A DNA stretch of 64,000 nucleotides, from NCBI GenBank assembly GCA_016708305.1, contig JADJGB010000008.1:434001-498000 (forward strand), written 5' to 3'. The translations under genes and the position numbers were made by a program. This stretch comes from Sphingobacteriales bacterium. Its GTDB lineage: Bacteria; Bacteroidota; Bacteroidia; Chitinophagales; Chitinophagaceae. Position 1 is the stretch's first letter; the number at the start of each line of letters is the position of its first letter. Shown one piece after another: positions 39,067-48,960 of this stretch. The notes beneath the pieces were generated by a model, which saw only the letters and a list, made by a program, of their open reading frames with translations, was not told the origin of the DNA and searched no databases.

Positions 39067-39552
39067 TTAATCATTTGGAGTAAATACTTTTATCAGTTTT
39101 TTGGGCGCCATTTCAAAGTCTCCCCAATCATTTATATCCATTTCGATAATTGCAATGCCGCTGGTGGGCAGGCTTGCTATGTGCGAATGAACGCTGTCGT
39201 TTGTAAAATTGGTAACGCCTGGGTTATGTGCTACTATGGCAAGGGTATCTACATTTTGTTTAATCCAACCAATCGTTTCGTTAAATTCAAGCGTATCACC
39301 CAAATAAAGTTTATCAAAATATCTGATATTCGTTTCTTCAACACCATGCACCTGAGCAAAAATAGCTGTCGTTTGCATAGTTCTTAATGCAGGGCTTGAA
39401 AAAATTTTGTTGATTTTATAACCTTCCTTCAACAAGCGTTTAGCCATCAACATTGCATTTTTCTCGCCTTTGTCGGTAATGCTTCTGTCTATATCATTAC
39501 CAAAGAGATGTACCATCGCTTTGGCATGACGTATGATGATGAGATGTTTCAT
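39067..39552 (-). CDS. sixA: SixA-type phosphohistidine phosphatase (histidine phosphatase family)
   Basis: 161 residues. LIIRHAKAMV carries the RHG-like catalytic motif (Arg-His), SITDKGEKNAMLMAKRL and FSSPALRTMQTTAIFA the second Arg, and VAHNPGVTNF the catalytic His near residue 118. SixA removes phosphate from histidine in phosphorelay or PTS proteins; other small phosphatase roles are possible. It lies 79 bp downstream of purF on the same strand. Confidence 0.85.
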   Translation of the reverse strand: MKHLIIIRHAKAMVHLFGNDIDRSITDKGEKNAMLMAKRLLKEGYKINKIFSSPALRTMQTTAIFAQVHGVEETNIRYFDKLYLGDTLEFNETIGWIKQNVDTLAIVAHNPGVTNFTNDSVHSHIASLPTSGIAIIEMDINDWGDFEMAPKKLIKVFTPND

Positions 39553-39630
39553 ATTAGGACTTTGCTTGGTTTTTATAAAATTAAAGAATTTTTTTCTTTA
39601 ATCATTAGGTTGCGGTCTTAATATTTTTTT

Positions 39631-41478
39631 TCAATATGCCCTTTCTTTTTTTCCCTCCATGTAATTCATAAATGCCTGATTCACTACCCTGTTGCCTCCC
39701 GGTGTGGGGTAATTGCCCGTAAAGTACCAATCGCCCAAATTATTTGGGCAGGACTTATGCAAATCTTCAATGCTTTGAAAAATGACCTGTACCGGTATTT
39801 TAACATCAGGAGGTGTTACCAATTCGGCTATTTTATTGCTCAGCTCAATGATGGTAGAGCCTTTATAAAGTTGCTTCACCACGTTTTCGGTATGCAGCAG
39901 GTTTTGTTCTTTCAGTTCCTTACATTTATGGTAAAGTTCATTTAGCAGGTTTTCTTTGCCTTTGTCTTTCAATGTTTTTACTGCTGCATTAAATGCCACA
40001 AACTCGCCCAGTCTGCTCATGTCTATTCCATAGCAGTCAGGATACCTAATCTGTGGAGCAGAGGAAAGGATGATAATATTTTTGGGCTGAAGCCTGGCCA
40101 GCATTTTAATGATACTTTGCTGCAAGGTGGTACCTCTCACAATTGAATCGTCAATAACCACCAAAGTGTCCACACCCGGCCTCACGGTTCCGTAAGTAAC
40201 ATCATATACGTGTTGCACCATTTCGTTGCGGCTGGCATCTTCGGTGATGAAAGTGCGCATCTTTACGTCTTTGATGGTAATCTTCCCCATCCGGATACGC
40301 CTGTTTATCATTTCGGTCAGCTTTTCTTCGTCATAATCTTTACCCCAGCTAAGAATACGTTCTACTTTTATTTTGTTCAGATACATCTGCATTCCCTTCT
40401 GGAGGCCGAGAAATGCCACCTCGGAGGTGTTGGGGATATATGAGAAAATGGTATTTCTGAGGTCAAAGTCAATTGCTTTTAACACCTGCTCGCTCAGGTT
40501 GAAGCCCAACGCTTTGCGTTCGCGGTATATTTCTTCATCATTTCCCCTCGAAAAATAAATACGTTCGAAGCTACAGGCTTTTCTTTCTTTGGGCTCCAAA
40601 ATCTGCTCCACCGCATAACTTCCATCCTGATAAACCAGGAGCGCTTCACCGGGCATCAGCTCTTTCACTTCGTTTACGCCAACATTAAAGGCGGTACGAA
40701 TAGCTGCTCTTTCGGATGCAGAGACTATAACCTCCTCATTTACATAATAATAACAAGGCCTAATGCCATGTGCATCTCTAAAAACAAATCCAATGCCATC
40801 GCCGGTGAGACCGCCTACTGTAAAACCACCGTCAAATAGGGGTACTGTTTCTTTCAAAACTTTTAGAATAACAGGGCTTTCAGGCGATTTTTTTTCCTCT
40901 TCTTCCAGTTTTCGGTAAATGAATTCAACCATCCCTGCCAAATCACTTTCTTTCTGATAGGCTGTAGGTTCAATATTCATCCTTTCAAAAAGTTCTTCGG
41001 TATTTACCAAGTTGAAGTTTCCCGCAATTGCCAGGCTACATGCCGGTATGGTATTATATCTGACAAAAGGATGGCAGAACTTTTCTCCGTTTCTGCCCTG
41101 AGTGCCATATCGCAGGTGGCCAAGAAGCAATTCTCCCAAAAACTTCACATGCCCTTTCATCATGCCGGGATGATTGGGAATATCTTTATTATATTTTATG
41201 AGTTCGTTTATTTCGGTGGCTATGGTTTTAAAGATTTTGGGTATTGCCTGTTCTTCGGCGCTGCGGATGCGGTGCATGTAAGGATAGCCGGGTTCCACAT
41301 TCAGCTTTACTGCCGCAATACCCGCTCCATCCTGTCCGCGGTTGTGCTGCTTTTCCATCAGGAGGTAAAGCTTGTTTAGCCCCCACATCACGGTTCCGTA
41401 TTCTCGTTGGTAATGAGAAAAAGGTTTACGAAGCCTTATAAAGGCCAGGCCACATTCATGTTTGATAGGATCACTCAT
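39631..41478 (-). CDS. purF: Amidophosphoribosyltransferase
   Basis: First step of purine synthesis: PRPP plus glutamine to phosphoribosylamine. 615 residues from ATG 41476-41478 (MSDPIKHECGLAF); a further upstream ATG at 41499 is not favoured. The N-terminal nucleophile Cys follows a short propeptide, class II glutamine amidotransferase: GHLRYGTQGRN, GNFNLVNTEEL. The PRPP-binding motif VVIDDSIVRGTT is present, with ADLNYLRP-type loops around. The length exceeds the typical 470-510 through insertions, as in other Bacteroidota PurF. Confidence 0.93.
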   Translation of the reverse strand: MSDPIKHECGLAFIRLRKPFSHYQREYGTVMWGLNKLYLLMEKQHNRGQDGAGIAAVKLNVEPGYPYMHRIRSAEEQAIPKIFKTIATEINELIKYNKDIPNHPGMMKGHVKFLGELLLGHLRYGTQGRNGEKFCHPFVRYNTIPACSLAIAGNFNLVNTEELFERMNIEPTAYQKESDLAGMVEFIYRKLEEEEKKSPESPVILKVLKETVPLFDGGFTVGGLTGDGIGFVFRDAHGIRPCYYYVNEEVIVSASERAAIRTAFNVGVNEVKELMPGEALLVYQDGSYAVEQILEPKERKACSFERIYFSRGNDEEIYRERKALGFNLSEQVLKAIDFDLRNTIFSYIPNTSEVAFLGLQKGMQMYLNKIKVERILSWGKDYDEEKLTEMINRRIRMGKITIKDVKMRTFITEDASRNEMVQHVYDVTYGTVRPGVDTLVVIDDSIVRGTTLQQSIIKMLARLQPKNIIILSSAPQIRYPDCYGIDMSRLGEFVAFNAAVKTLKDKGKENLLNELYHKCKELKEQNLLHTENVVKQLYKGSTIIELSNKIAELVTPPDVKIPVQVIFQSIEDLHKSCPNNLGDWYFTGNYPTPGGNRVVNQAFMNYMEGKKERAY

Positions 41479-41496
41479 AACTAAAATAGGAAAGCG

Positions 41497-41504
41497 CAAA
41501 ATTA
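41497..41504 (-). promoter_or_regulatory. -7 box upstream of purF
   Basis: TAATTTTG on the minus strand matches TAnnTTTG, with the ATG 18 bases beyond it. No TTG at the expected distance upstream. Confidence 0.4.
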
Positions 41505-41556
41505 CGGGATTAAATTTTTTTGATTCATAAAAAATCTGAAGCCGGAAAGAAAACTA

Positions 41557-41588
41557 TTGATTTCATGTTGCAATCTTTTGTATCTTTG
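41557..41588 (+). promoter_or_regulatory. Promoter of the SRP RNA
   Basis: TTG at 41557-41559 and TATCTTTG at 41581-41588 with a 21-base spacer fit the Bacteroidota primary sigma consensus. The RNA begins about six bases after the -7 box. Confidence 0.75.
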
Positions 41589-41593
41589 CCGTT

Positions 41594-41695
41594 GGCAGGT
41601 CTCATACGACCAGCTCCTACAGAACGTCCCCAGGGTCGGAAGGCAGCAAGGATAAGTGGTTGTAGCGGTGCGATGTGAGTAGCCTGCCTTTTTTT
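41594..41695 (+). ncRNA. ffs: Signal recognition particle RNA (small bacterial type)
   Basis: The conserved apical core is present: GTCCCCAGGGTCGGAAGG followed by CAGCAAGGATAAG around 41627-41656. The ends pair as GGCAGG(T) at 41594-41600 with GCCTGCC at 41682-41688, giving the long hairpin of 4.5S RNA, followed by T7 (41689-41695) as an intrinsic terminator. With Ffh it targets nascent membrane proteins. It occupies the 41500-41836 gap together with its promoter. Confidence 0.93.
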
Positions 41696-41836
41696 AAATC
41701 CTTCTCTATCAGTTGATTATCATTGTTTTCGCCGTAGATTATTAGTTGCTATCAAAACGAAACTTCAAAATTTTGCTTACTTCCTGATGATAATTCATTA
41801 TATTCGAAAAATTATATTTCACGCTTGCTTTAATTT

Positions 41837-43015
41837 ATGCCTTTAAATAATAGCCTTAAACAGTCTCTGAAATCCTCTGTCATTTATACCGGATTGTTAT
41901 CGGTGGTGTTTATAATTCTTTCCTGGCAAAAGAATTCGGCAGTAGATATTTTTATTGCATTGCCTTTTTTTATCTCTCTGTATTTTATTTTTTTTACCAT
42001 TGACCGCCCTGCCGTAAACGAGTGGCTAAGGGCAGATATGCAAAACAACATAAAACGGGTATCCACTTTTCCTTTTTTACTTACCATCCTGTTTCTGGGC
42101 TATCTGGCATGCAATGGCGCTAACCCTTTGAAAGGCAGCCTGTTACTGGTTCCGTATCTGCTGTTTTTTCCTGTGCTGGCAATGGCAGCCAGAAGAAATA
42201 ACAGTAAGATAGACTGGTTTGATTTTGCAATTTTTGTATTGTTCTTTTTTCCGGTAACGCTGGTAGATGTAAAACCTTCAGGCGATTTGCCCTTCAATGG
42301 CGGCGGTTTCGATTCGGTTTACAGAATCACGGTGATGCTTTCGGCGCTTTTTACATTTTCTATTATCAGGAACCTGAATGATATTGGCGCTTATCCTGTT
42401 TTCAGATGGAGGTTTCTGATTACCACCATTGGTGTATGGCTGTCATTTTATCTTTTTGTGTTTCTGATAAGCTATCCTGTTCATTTTATTCGCTTTGCAG
42501 ATGACAATTCCTGGAATTTTGCCCGGATCGAAAAAATTTTCTGGAGTATTGTTTCCGTCTTTTTACATACTGCCCTGTTTGAAGAATTAGTATTCAGAGG
42601 GCTTTTGCAAAACCTTTTAGGTAAAAGAATTGCACAGGCCACTTCCTGGAAAAATTCATGGTCGCGTGGGATTATTATTTTGATAATCATTTCGCTTATA
42701 ATTGGTTACAGCATGAAGGGCGGTCTGCACTGGTTTCCTGCACTGGTTACTGTTTTTCTGTTTGGAGCCGCCTATCTTTTCGAAAAGCTGAAGTTTCAGT
42801 CAATGGGTAGTTATACCGCTCTGGCTATTACCAGCGTCATTTTTGGGCTGGTACATTTTCATTCGGGTTCCATCATTTTTACCGGCCTGGCGGCTATTGG
42901 CGGATGGGCGTATGGGTATGTGTATATGAAAACTAAAAACACTTTTTATGCCGCCCTGCTTCATGCATTAGTGAACAGTTCGCCTATTATTTTTGGAATT
43001 GTGTTGGCAAAATAG
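41837..43015 (+). CDS. CPBP-family intramembrane metalloprotease
   Basis: 392 residues with about eight hydrophobic helices. The family motifs are present: EELVFRGLL (EExxxR) around residue 249, FGLVHFHSG (FxxxH) around 335, and HALVNSSP (HxxxN/B) near the end. Members related to CAAX processing enzymes or bacteriocin self-immunity sit in the inner membrane; the substrate is unknown. No bacteriocin gene is near. It is convergent with the HTH gene at 43018. Confidence 0.88.
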   Translation: MPLNNSLKQSLKSSVIYTGLLSVVFIILSWQKNSAVDIFIALPFFISLYFIFFTIDRPAVNEWLRADMQNNIKRVSTFPFLLTILFLGYLACNGANPLKGSLLLVPYLLFFPVLAMAARRNNSKIDWFDFAIFVLFFFPVTLVDVKPSGDLPFNGGGFDSVYRITVMLSALFTFSIIRNLNDIGAYPVFRWRFLITTIGVWLSFYLFVFLISYPVHFIRFADDNSWNFARIEKIFWSIVSVFLHTALFEELVFRGLLQNLLGKRIAQATSWKNSWSRGIIILIIISLIIGYSMKGGLHWFPALVTVFLFGAAYLFEKLKFQSMGSYTALAITSVIFGLVHFHSGSIIFTGLAAIGGWAYGYVYMKTKNTFYAALLHALVNSSPIIFGIVLAK

Positions 43016-43017
43016 GT

Positions 43018-43233
43018 TTATCGGTCGGACTCATCCGAATATTCCAGAATATCGCCCGGCTGGCAATTGAGCGCCTTGCAAATAGCATTTAATGTTTCAA
43101 ACCGGATTGCTTTGGCCTTGCCTGTTTTTAAAATAGAGAGATTAGACAGTGTAATACCTACTTTTTCGCTCAATTCGTTGAGCGACATTTTGCGTTTAGC
43201 CATCATCACGTCCAGATTGACTATTATGGGCAT
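43018..43233 (-). CDS. XRE-family HTH regulator (YozG-like)
   Basis: 71 residues consisting of a single helix-turn-helix: MSLNELSEKVGITLSNLSIL with recognition helix near 25-37, then IRFETLNAICKALNCQPGDIL. It lies one base downstream of a DUF2975 membrane protein gene on the same strand, a pairing known across Bacillota and Bacteroidota. It probably represses its own operon; the trigger may be sensed by the membrane partner. Confidence 0.88.
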   Translation of the reverse strand: MPIIVNLDVMMAKRKMSLNELSEKVGITLSNLSILKTGKAKAIRFETLNAICKALNCQPGDILEYSDESDR

Positions 43234-43234
43234 A

Positions 43235-43834
43235 TTACACAGTTAAATCATTTTCTTGTTTCAAAACTTTGCCTGATTTGTATATTCCGGAAAAAGCAAA
43301 TGCCAGAAAGGCAAAAAAGAAATAACTGAAACCCCTTTTTACTGCCCTAAAAGAACCAAAACCATTGTTTTTCAGATACTGATTGATGATTAAGTGGTTT
43401 AGGAGGGTCAGACATCCTATAATAATCAATATAATACCTATTTTGAAAAGGATGGTATCCAAAGTATTATCAAAGGTTTTACTGTTTCTTAGATTATTGT
43501 ACATTTTTATAATCATCCAGAAAATGATAAAAAATAAAATCATTTCTATAATTTCTGAAATTAATAAATAGCGTCCCATATTTGAATGAGATTTAACCCA
43601 TAAGGTTTCTTTTGCAGAAGTTTCTAAATAGGCTGTACGAGCAGAATTGTACTCCACCGAAATCACGCTGTCATTTTTTGACTTATCCCTAAACGAGAGC
43701 GGGCCAATCTCAACGCCATATTCTTTACCAAAATACTCCCTCATGTCTTTCGTAATGAAAAAATAGAGGGACAGTATTACAATAACAATAAAAAATGTAT
43801 TTATAGGGTTGATACGTCGTTGTAGCCGGTTCAT
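43235..43834 (-). CDS. DUF2975-type membrane protein
   Basis: 199 residues with four hydrophobic helices (about 13-28, 95-115, 125-148, 165-185) and a periplasmic loop after the first. Downstream HTH gene starts one base later, so the two are translationally coupled. Role unknown; DUF2975 assignment rests on topology, length and partner. Confidence 0.75.
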   Translation of the reverse strand: MNRLQRRINPINTFFIVIVILSLYFFITKDMREYFGKEYGVEIGPLSFRDKSKNDSVISVEYNSARTAYLETSAKETLWVKSHSNMGRYLLISEIIEMILFFIIFWMIIKMYNNLRNSKTFDNTLDTILFKIGIILIIIGCLTLLNHLIINQYLKNNGFGSFRAVKRGFSYFFFAFLAFAFSGIYKSGKVLKQENDLTV

Positions 43835-44041
43835 ATTTTCGGTTTTATTCTTTGAGTTTTATTCGACATATAGTAACAATTGCGCATATAATTTATGCTC
43901 CTAATAACTGTCATTTGTATCACAAAACTAATGAGTAAATGTTGTTTTACAAAAATATTTTATTGTATTGCAATAAATTTCTAATAATAAAAAAATGAAT
44001 ACCCTGATGGATATTCATTTTCTAAATTAACATGAAAAACG

Positions 44042-44374
44042 CTACTCTGTAGTATCTTCTATTGCAGCTTCTTTAGCATTGTTTTTTACCGAAGCCACTC
44101 CGTTTTTGCATCCCGCCTCGCCTTCATACATTTCGCTGGTGCCAATAATCTGGCCATTTGCTGCTTTCAGACTAAAATAATGTTTACCGTTGGAGGATGT
44201 CTTGCAATCGTATTTACTATCATCCTGCGAATTGGTTTTTACGGATTCTATACCATTTAAACATCCGGTTTTGGCAGCATATCCTTCGCTCGCCAAAATA
44301 TTTTGCCCGTTTCCGGCCACCAGATTGAACTGATATTCACCGTCTTTTCTTTTGTTAATTACGAATTTGCCCAT
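44042..44374 (-). CDS. YegP family protein (two DUF1508 repeats)
   Basis: 110 residues with two tandem repeats of about 48: DGEYQFNLVAGNGQNILASE...GCLNGIESVKTN and NGKHYFSLKAANGQIIGTSE...GCKNGVASVKNN. Small cytoplasmic protein of unknown function. It stands alone; the 207 bp upstream (43835-44041 side) show no other gene. Confidence 0.92.
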   Translation of the reverse strand: MGKFVINKRKDGEYQFNLVAGNGQNILASEGYAAKTGCLNGIESVKTNSQDDSKYDCKTSSNGKHYFSLKAANGQIIGTSEMYEGEAGCKNGVASVKNNAKEAAIEDTTE

Positions 44375-44445
44375 GTTTTAAATATTTTATTGCTATAAAG
44401 ATGTGAATTATTTTTAAGAAATCCTAACAAAAGTTTTCCTCAATG

Positions 44446-45180
44446 TTATAAACCTAACACTTCACGCAGTTTACCATATCCGTTACGGCTGATGTTTATT
44501 TTGGCTCCATTCTTCAAAACAGCGACGTGGCCGTCTTTTTCATAAGGGTCGATGCGGGTAATTTCCTGAATGTTTACAATGTAGGAGCGATGACAGCGCA
44601 CAAACATTTCAGCAGGTAAAAATGATTCGAAAAAGGACATTGTCTTATTTTTCAGATAATAACCTTCTTTTGTAAATACCTTCACAAAATCGTCTGCCGC
44701 TTCCAGATAATGCACTTCCTGTACCGGAATGATTTTTATCTTGCTACCGTTTTTTACCACGATTCTATTGTTGGTGGTGGGCAACTGAGCATCATTGAGC
44801 AATTCTTTGGTGGCATCAATATTTGTACGCTGCTGCGCCAGAAATTTGTTTACGGCTTTGTCAAATCTTTCCTGGTCAAAAGGTTTGAGCAGATAATCCA
44901 CCGCATGAGCATCAAAGGCTTTAATAGCGTATTCGTCAAAAGCTGTGGCAAAGATTACCGCCGGTGGCTCGTCAATCAGTTCCAGCATTTCGAAACCGCT
45001 AATTTTGGGCATTTGAATGTCCAGAAAAACCAGGTCGGGATTGTGCTCCTGAATGGCTTTCATGCCCTCAAAACCATCTCCGCACTCGGCTACCACCTCT
45101 AATTGAGGGAAACTCTTTATGTATTCCTTCACTAAACTTCTTGCCAAAAATTCATCGTCAATTATTACTACTTTGGTCAT
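44446..45180 (-). CDS. LytTR-family response regulator
   Basis: 244 residues. Receiver domain 1-120 with the phosphoacceptor Asp in DLVFLDIQMPK (about 54) and DYLLKPFDQ (Lys), then a LytTR DNA-binding domain (YLEAADDFVKVFTKEGYYL, FVRCHRSYIVN) ending in KLREVLGL. It lies 24 bp after its histidine kinase and would bind a direct-repeat promoter element when phosphorylated. Confidence 0.95.
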   Translation of the reverse strand: MTKVVIIDDEFLARSLVKEYIKSFPQLEVVAECGDGFEGMKAIQEHNPDLVFLDIQMPKISGFEMLELIDEPPAVIFATAFDEYAIKAFDAHAVDYLLKPFDQERFDKAVNKFLAQQRTNIDATKELLNDAQLPTTNNRIVVKNGSKIKIIPVQEVHYLEAADDFVKVFTKEGYYLKNKTMSFFESFLPAEMFVRCHRSYIVNIQEITRIDPYEKDGHVAVLKNGAKINISRNGYGKLREVLGL

Positions 45181-45204
45181 GTTTAAAGGCTTACAGCCTA
45201 AAGC

Positions 45205-46242
45205 CTACTGCGGTATCCTCACAATTGTTTTAAAAACATCTTCCTCGCTCTCGGTTGTCAATAAATCGTTTCGTGCAAACAGCAAATACAGTCTGCGCTT
45301 GATGGACGACAACCCAAAACCGGTGCCTCTTACCGGAATAGATGTGGTAGGGTCGTGAGGATTGCTTACCTCTACACATAAACTATTTCCCTCCATCAGA
45401 CAATCGATTTTTATGAGTGTATCGCCGGTAGTATCGTACAATCCGAACTTTATGGCATTTTCAACCACCGGTTGCAGCAATAAGGCCGGAATGAGTTTTT
45501 GTTTACAATCTTCGGCTATATTAATTTCTGTTATCAATCTGTTACCAAACCTCACTTTTTCTATTTCGAGATAAAGGTTTAAATGGCTGATTTCTTCGTC
45601 TAATGTTACCATTTGCGACTTCTCCTTTTTAAGTGTTCCGCGCAAAAAATCGGATAGTTGCTGTACCATTTTACGCGCCTGTTTGGGATTGATGGCAATG
45701 AGCGCATTGATGGAGTTGAGGCTGTTGAACAAAAAATGCGGTTGTAGTTGTTGCCTGAGTTTGTACAGTTCCGCATCGCGTGAAAGCTTTTCGGTATCGG
45801 TTTTTCGCTGTTCTATTTTTCGGCGGTCAATCCAGTTGTACCACAAGATGGCAGCGATGGTAACAATGGTAATCACCAAAAATGCAAAACTGAAGCGGAT
45901 GATTAGTGAGTTTTCTAAAAAAGAGCTATAAGCTTGTGAATTGTTAATCAGGATCTTTAAAAAACTATTGGTTATAAACAGCCACAAGCCTGCCAGTACC
46001 AAACATGCGGCTATCACACTCACATATTGATAAGTAGTGGTGGGTATGTAATATTTTATCATGTTCAATACCAAAAGCCCTGCCAACAGAAGAAGCGTGT
46101 TGCTGATAAGGCTATCAAGAATCGAAATCTGAGATGAAAAATTAAGATTTGACAATAGGTAAATCTGCGTATTGAACAACACGAACCATCCAATCCCAAG
46201 AGAAAGCAAAAATCGTCTGGCCGAAGGTTGATTGGATTGCAT
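45205..46242 (-). CDS. LytS/YehU-type sensor histidine kinase
   Basis: 345 residues: four N-terminal membrane helices (about 13-30, 42-60, 72-92, 112-135), then a His_kinase domain with LRQQLQPHFLFNSLNSI (phosphoacceptor His) and an HATPase_c domain (PALLLQPVVENAIKFGL, GTGFGLSSIKRRL). No large periplasmic sensor is present. Partner is the LytTR regulator directly downstream. Confidence 0.95.
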   Translation of the reverse strand: MQSNQPSARRFLLSLGIGWFVLFNTQIYLLSNLNFSSQISILDSLISNTLLLLAGLLVLNMIKYYIPTTTYQYVSVIAACLVLAGLWLFITNSFLKILINNSQAYSSFLENSLIIRFSFAFLVITIVTIAAILWYNWIDRRKIEQRKTDTEKLSRDAELYKLRQQLQPHFLFNSLNSINALIAINPKQARKMVQQLSDFLRGTLKKEKSQMVTLDEEISHLNLYLEIEKVRFGNRLITEINIAEDCKQKLIPALLLQPVVENAIKFGLYDTTGDTLIKIDCLMEGNSLCVEVSNPHDPTTSIPVRGTGFGLSSIKRRLYLLFARNDLLTTESEEDVFKTIVRIPQ

Positions 46243-46319
46243 TTACAACTTCTGGGGGTTTAAATGTGAAGCCTGACCGAAAAGGATTGTCGGTCGGACA
46301 ACATTGATAAAATATAAGT

Positions 46320-47137
46320 TTAAAAACTTTTGATATCTACACCTCCAAACATGACAGTACCCTTTATCAATAAGGTTTTACCATTTTCTTCAGGAAGGTT
46401 TTGAATGATACGTTTATCCTTTACTTCACCTAATATGGCCACAGCATTGCTTATCACATTCCAGTGTGAAGGAACCACAAAAGTAGCGCCTCCAAACATG
46501 GCGGTTACCTCAATGATGGCAGTGCCATTAATATCTGACTGAGAAAGGTCAATTTCGCTTCCTCCAAAAATATTTATCATATTTCCACCACGAAAGTTTT
46601 TAGAAAAGACCTTTTTTTTAGTGCCTCCAAAAATAGATGTCGTATCTATATAATCCTCTGCGAGCTTATTCGGAGGTAAGGCTTTTCCTTCACCTCCCTC
46701 TATATTATTAGAGTCAGGAGGAAAGAATTGATACTCCTTTCTGGGCCTGAAAATAAAGAACAAGCCGGAGCCTATTAAGATGATAGGTAAAATAAACCGA
46801 CGTAATTCGCCAAAAACAAAAAACTCATTTATCATAAATAAAGAGCCAATGAGTATTAAAATGAGCCAGCCGGCGCCCTGAAAATCTTTTCGGATGCCTA
46901 CAAAAATTCCTAATGCTATCAGAAACATTTGCCAGGAAAAAGAAAATCGGGAAAATCAAAACCTAATCTTCTTAATAAAAAGACACTACCGATTAATAAA
47001 AGAAACACACCTAACCAGATATGCCCTTGAGAAGGGCGATGCTTGAATGGAGTTGCCGGAGGTTGAACCACCTCGCTTGGCTTAACTTCACTATCGTGGT
47101 TATATGTTTTGTTATAAGTATTGTTGCTGTCGCTCAT
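46320..47137 (-). pseudogene. LiaF-like (DUF5668) membrane protein, one frameshift
   Basis: About 272 residues when joined: a soluble N-terminus (ATG 47135-47137, MSDSNNTYNKTYN), membrane helices (GHIWLGVFLLLIGSVFLL; LIALGIFVGI; GAGWLILILIGSLFMI; FILPIILIGSGLFFIF) and a C-terminal beta domain of repeating IFGGTKK / MFGGATF / MFGGVDI segments as in LiaF C-terminal domains. The frame breaks at AAAAA 46937-46941 (one base missing): LFPGKCF in one frame, SWQMFLIALG in the other. Upstream of the kinase on the same strand; a membrane-stress response unit is plausible. Confidence 0.8.
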
Positions 47138-47252
47138 ATCTTTAAATTTTATGTAAAAGTATAGCGGTATTTGATAGTTTACAACAGTTTTAATGCCTGC
47201 CGCCTTAATAAGTCGGTAAATAGCAGGGTAACGGCGGTGAATGTCGCATACT

Positions 47253-48891
47253 CTAATCGACAAATCTAAAACTTTTACCATCAAACAGGCCTTTGTCACT
47301 CAATTTCAGTTCCGGAATCACCAATAACGCCATGAAGGATAAAGACATAAACGGAGAACCCAATGTGCTACCCATTTCTTCTTTTACCATTTTATCTATT
47401 GTAGTATAGGCTGCTGCCACTTTATAGCCATCTTCAGTAGTCATCAGGCCGGCCACAGGCAAGGGTATAATCATTTTGTGAGTACCATCAACAGCCGAAA
47501 TTCCTCCCTGTTCTTTAATAATCATATTTACTGCTTCGCAAAGGCTTACATCATCCACACCTACTGCCACTATGTTATGGCTATCATGTGCCACAGACGA
47601 TGCTATTGCTCCTTTCTTTAATCCAAAATTTTTAATAAAAGCTTTTGCAACCGGAGCATCGACATATCGGTTTACAACTACTATTTTTAAAACATCATTT
47701 TCGGTATCGCTTACATAAAACCCGTTTTCAATTTTGGGAGTAAGCATTAACTTGTTTGTAATGAGTTGCCCGTCCAGAACCTCAATAACCGGGATGGTGG
47801 ATATTTCAGCGGGCGACTCTATCTCAAACTGTTCCAACCTTTTGGGTGAGCAATTGAAATTATTGATTATCGAAGTTGGTTGGGATGCAATTTGAGTAAT
47901 GCCATTTTGAGCAACCAACTGGCCGTTTATAAAAGTTTTTTCTACTAAAAATTCTTTTAAATCTTTTACCACAATAAAATCAGCAGCATCTCCGGTCCGA
48001 AGCAGACCAACGTCCAACCGATAATGTGCAATCGGATTAATGCAGGCAGCCTGCAACACTTTATACACATCTATACCTTTTGCCACCGCCCTGGCACAGA
48101 GTTGATTAATATGCCCAAGCTCCAGACTATCGGGATGCTTGTCATCGCTGCAAAACATCATCCTTTCATAATGCTCGTGCATTAAATCAATCAGTGCATC
48201 GAAGTTTTTGGCGGCGCTTCCTTCACGAATCAGGATTTTCATTCCGAAGCCGAGTTTGTCTGAGGCTTCTTCTTTTGTGAAGCACTCATGATCGGTAGAA
48301 ATGCCGGCATCAATATATTTCTTTGCATCATCGCTTCTCAATCCCGGCGCATGACCATCCACCGGCTTGCCAAGTTCGTGTGCGACTGCAATTTTTTGCA
48401 TCACCTCATTGTCATTAAACAGCACTCCGGGGAAATTCATCATTTCGGCCAGATATTTTATTTCATCTTTTGCAATAATTCTTTTACCTCCTGTACGCCA
48501 GGGTTGCTCCGGCCGTTTCGAAAATGGTAGCCGGAACACAGCTTGGTGCGCCAAAGTTGAATTTGAAAGGAACCGTTTTGCCGTTGGCAATCATGTATTT
48601 TACGCCTTCCATACCGCACACATTGGCAATCTCGTGCGGATCGCTCACGGTGGCTACTGTTCCATGCACTACCGCCATGCGTGCAAACTCCGAAGGGATG
48701 AGCATACTGCTTTCGATATGCACATGAGCGTCTATAAATCCCGGAAGGATATAACCCGCATCATTTTCAATCGATGAATCGGTCATTTTATTGATGGCAG
48801 CAATTTTTCCGTTTTCGACTACAACTTCTGCCGGAAATACTTCTTTATTGAAAATATCAACCAGGTTTCCCCGGATTGTAAAACTGTTCAT
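47253..48891 (-). pseudogene. ade: Adenine deaminase, two frameshifts
   Basis: Converts adenine to hypoxanthine in purine salvage. About 546 residues when joined. [14 protein letters not shown] carries the HxH metal ligands, [12 protein letters not shown] follows; the frame is lost near 48496 (one G missing) and 48468-48471 (one A missing), and between them [10 protein letters not shown] is read in the third frame. The rest is intact: [34 protein letters not shown], and the second domain [13 protein letters not shown] with [13 protein letters not shown] motif. The stop is at 47253. Probably functional in vivo. Confidence 0.87.
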
Positions 48892-48960
48892 GATTTTGAA
48901 AATTATGTTTTATAAATTTTAACATTTACGACTATTTTACCGAATCAATAAAACGTAAAT

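Noticed and set aside
41837..43015. CPBP protease as part of a bacteriocin immunity system
   Set aside because: No bacteriocin precursor, peptidase-containing transporter or modifying enzyme is nearby; neighbours are the SRP RNA and an HTH module.
43018..43834. Toxin-antitoxin pair
   Set aside because: The HTH gene could be mistaken for an antitoxin, but the partner is a four-helix membrane protein of about 199 residues, fitting the known DUF2975/YozG pairing.
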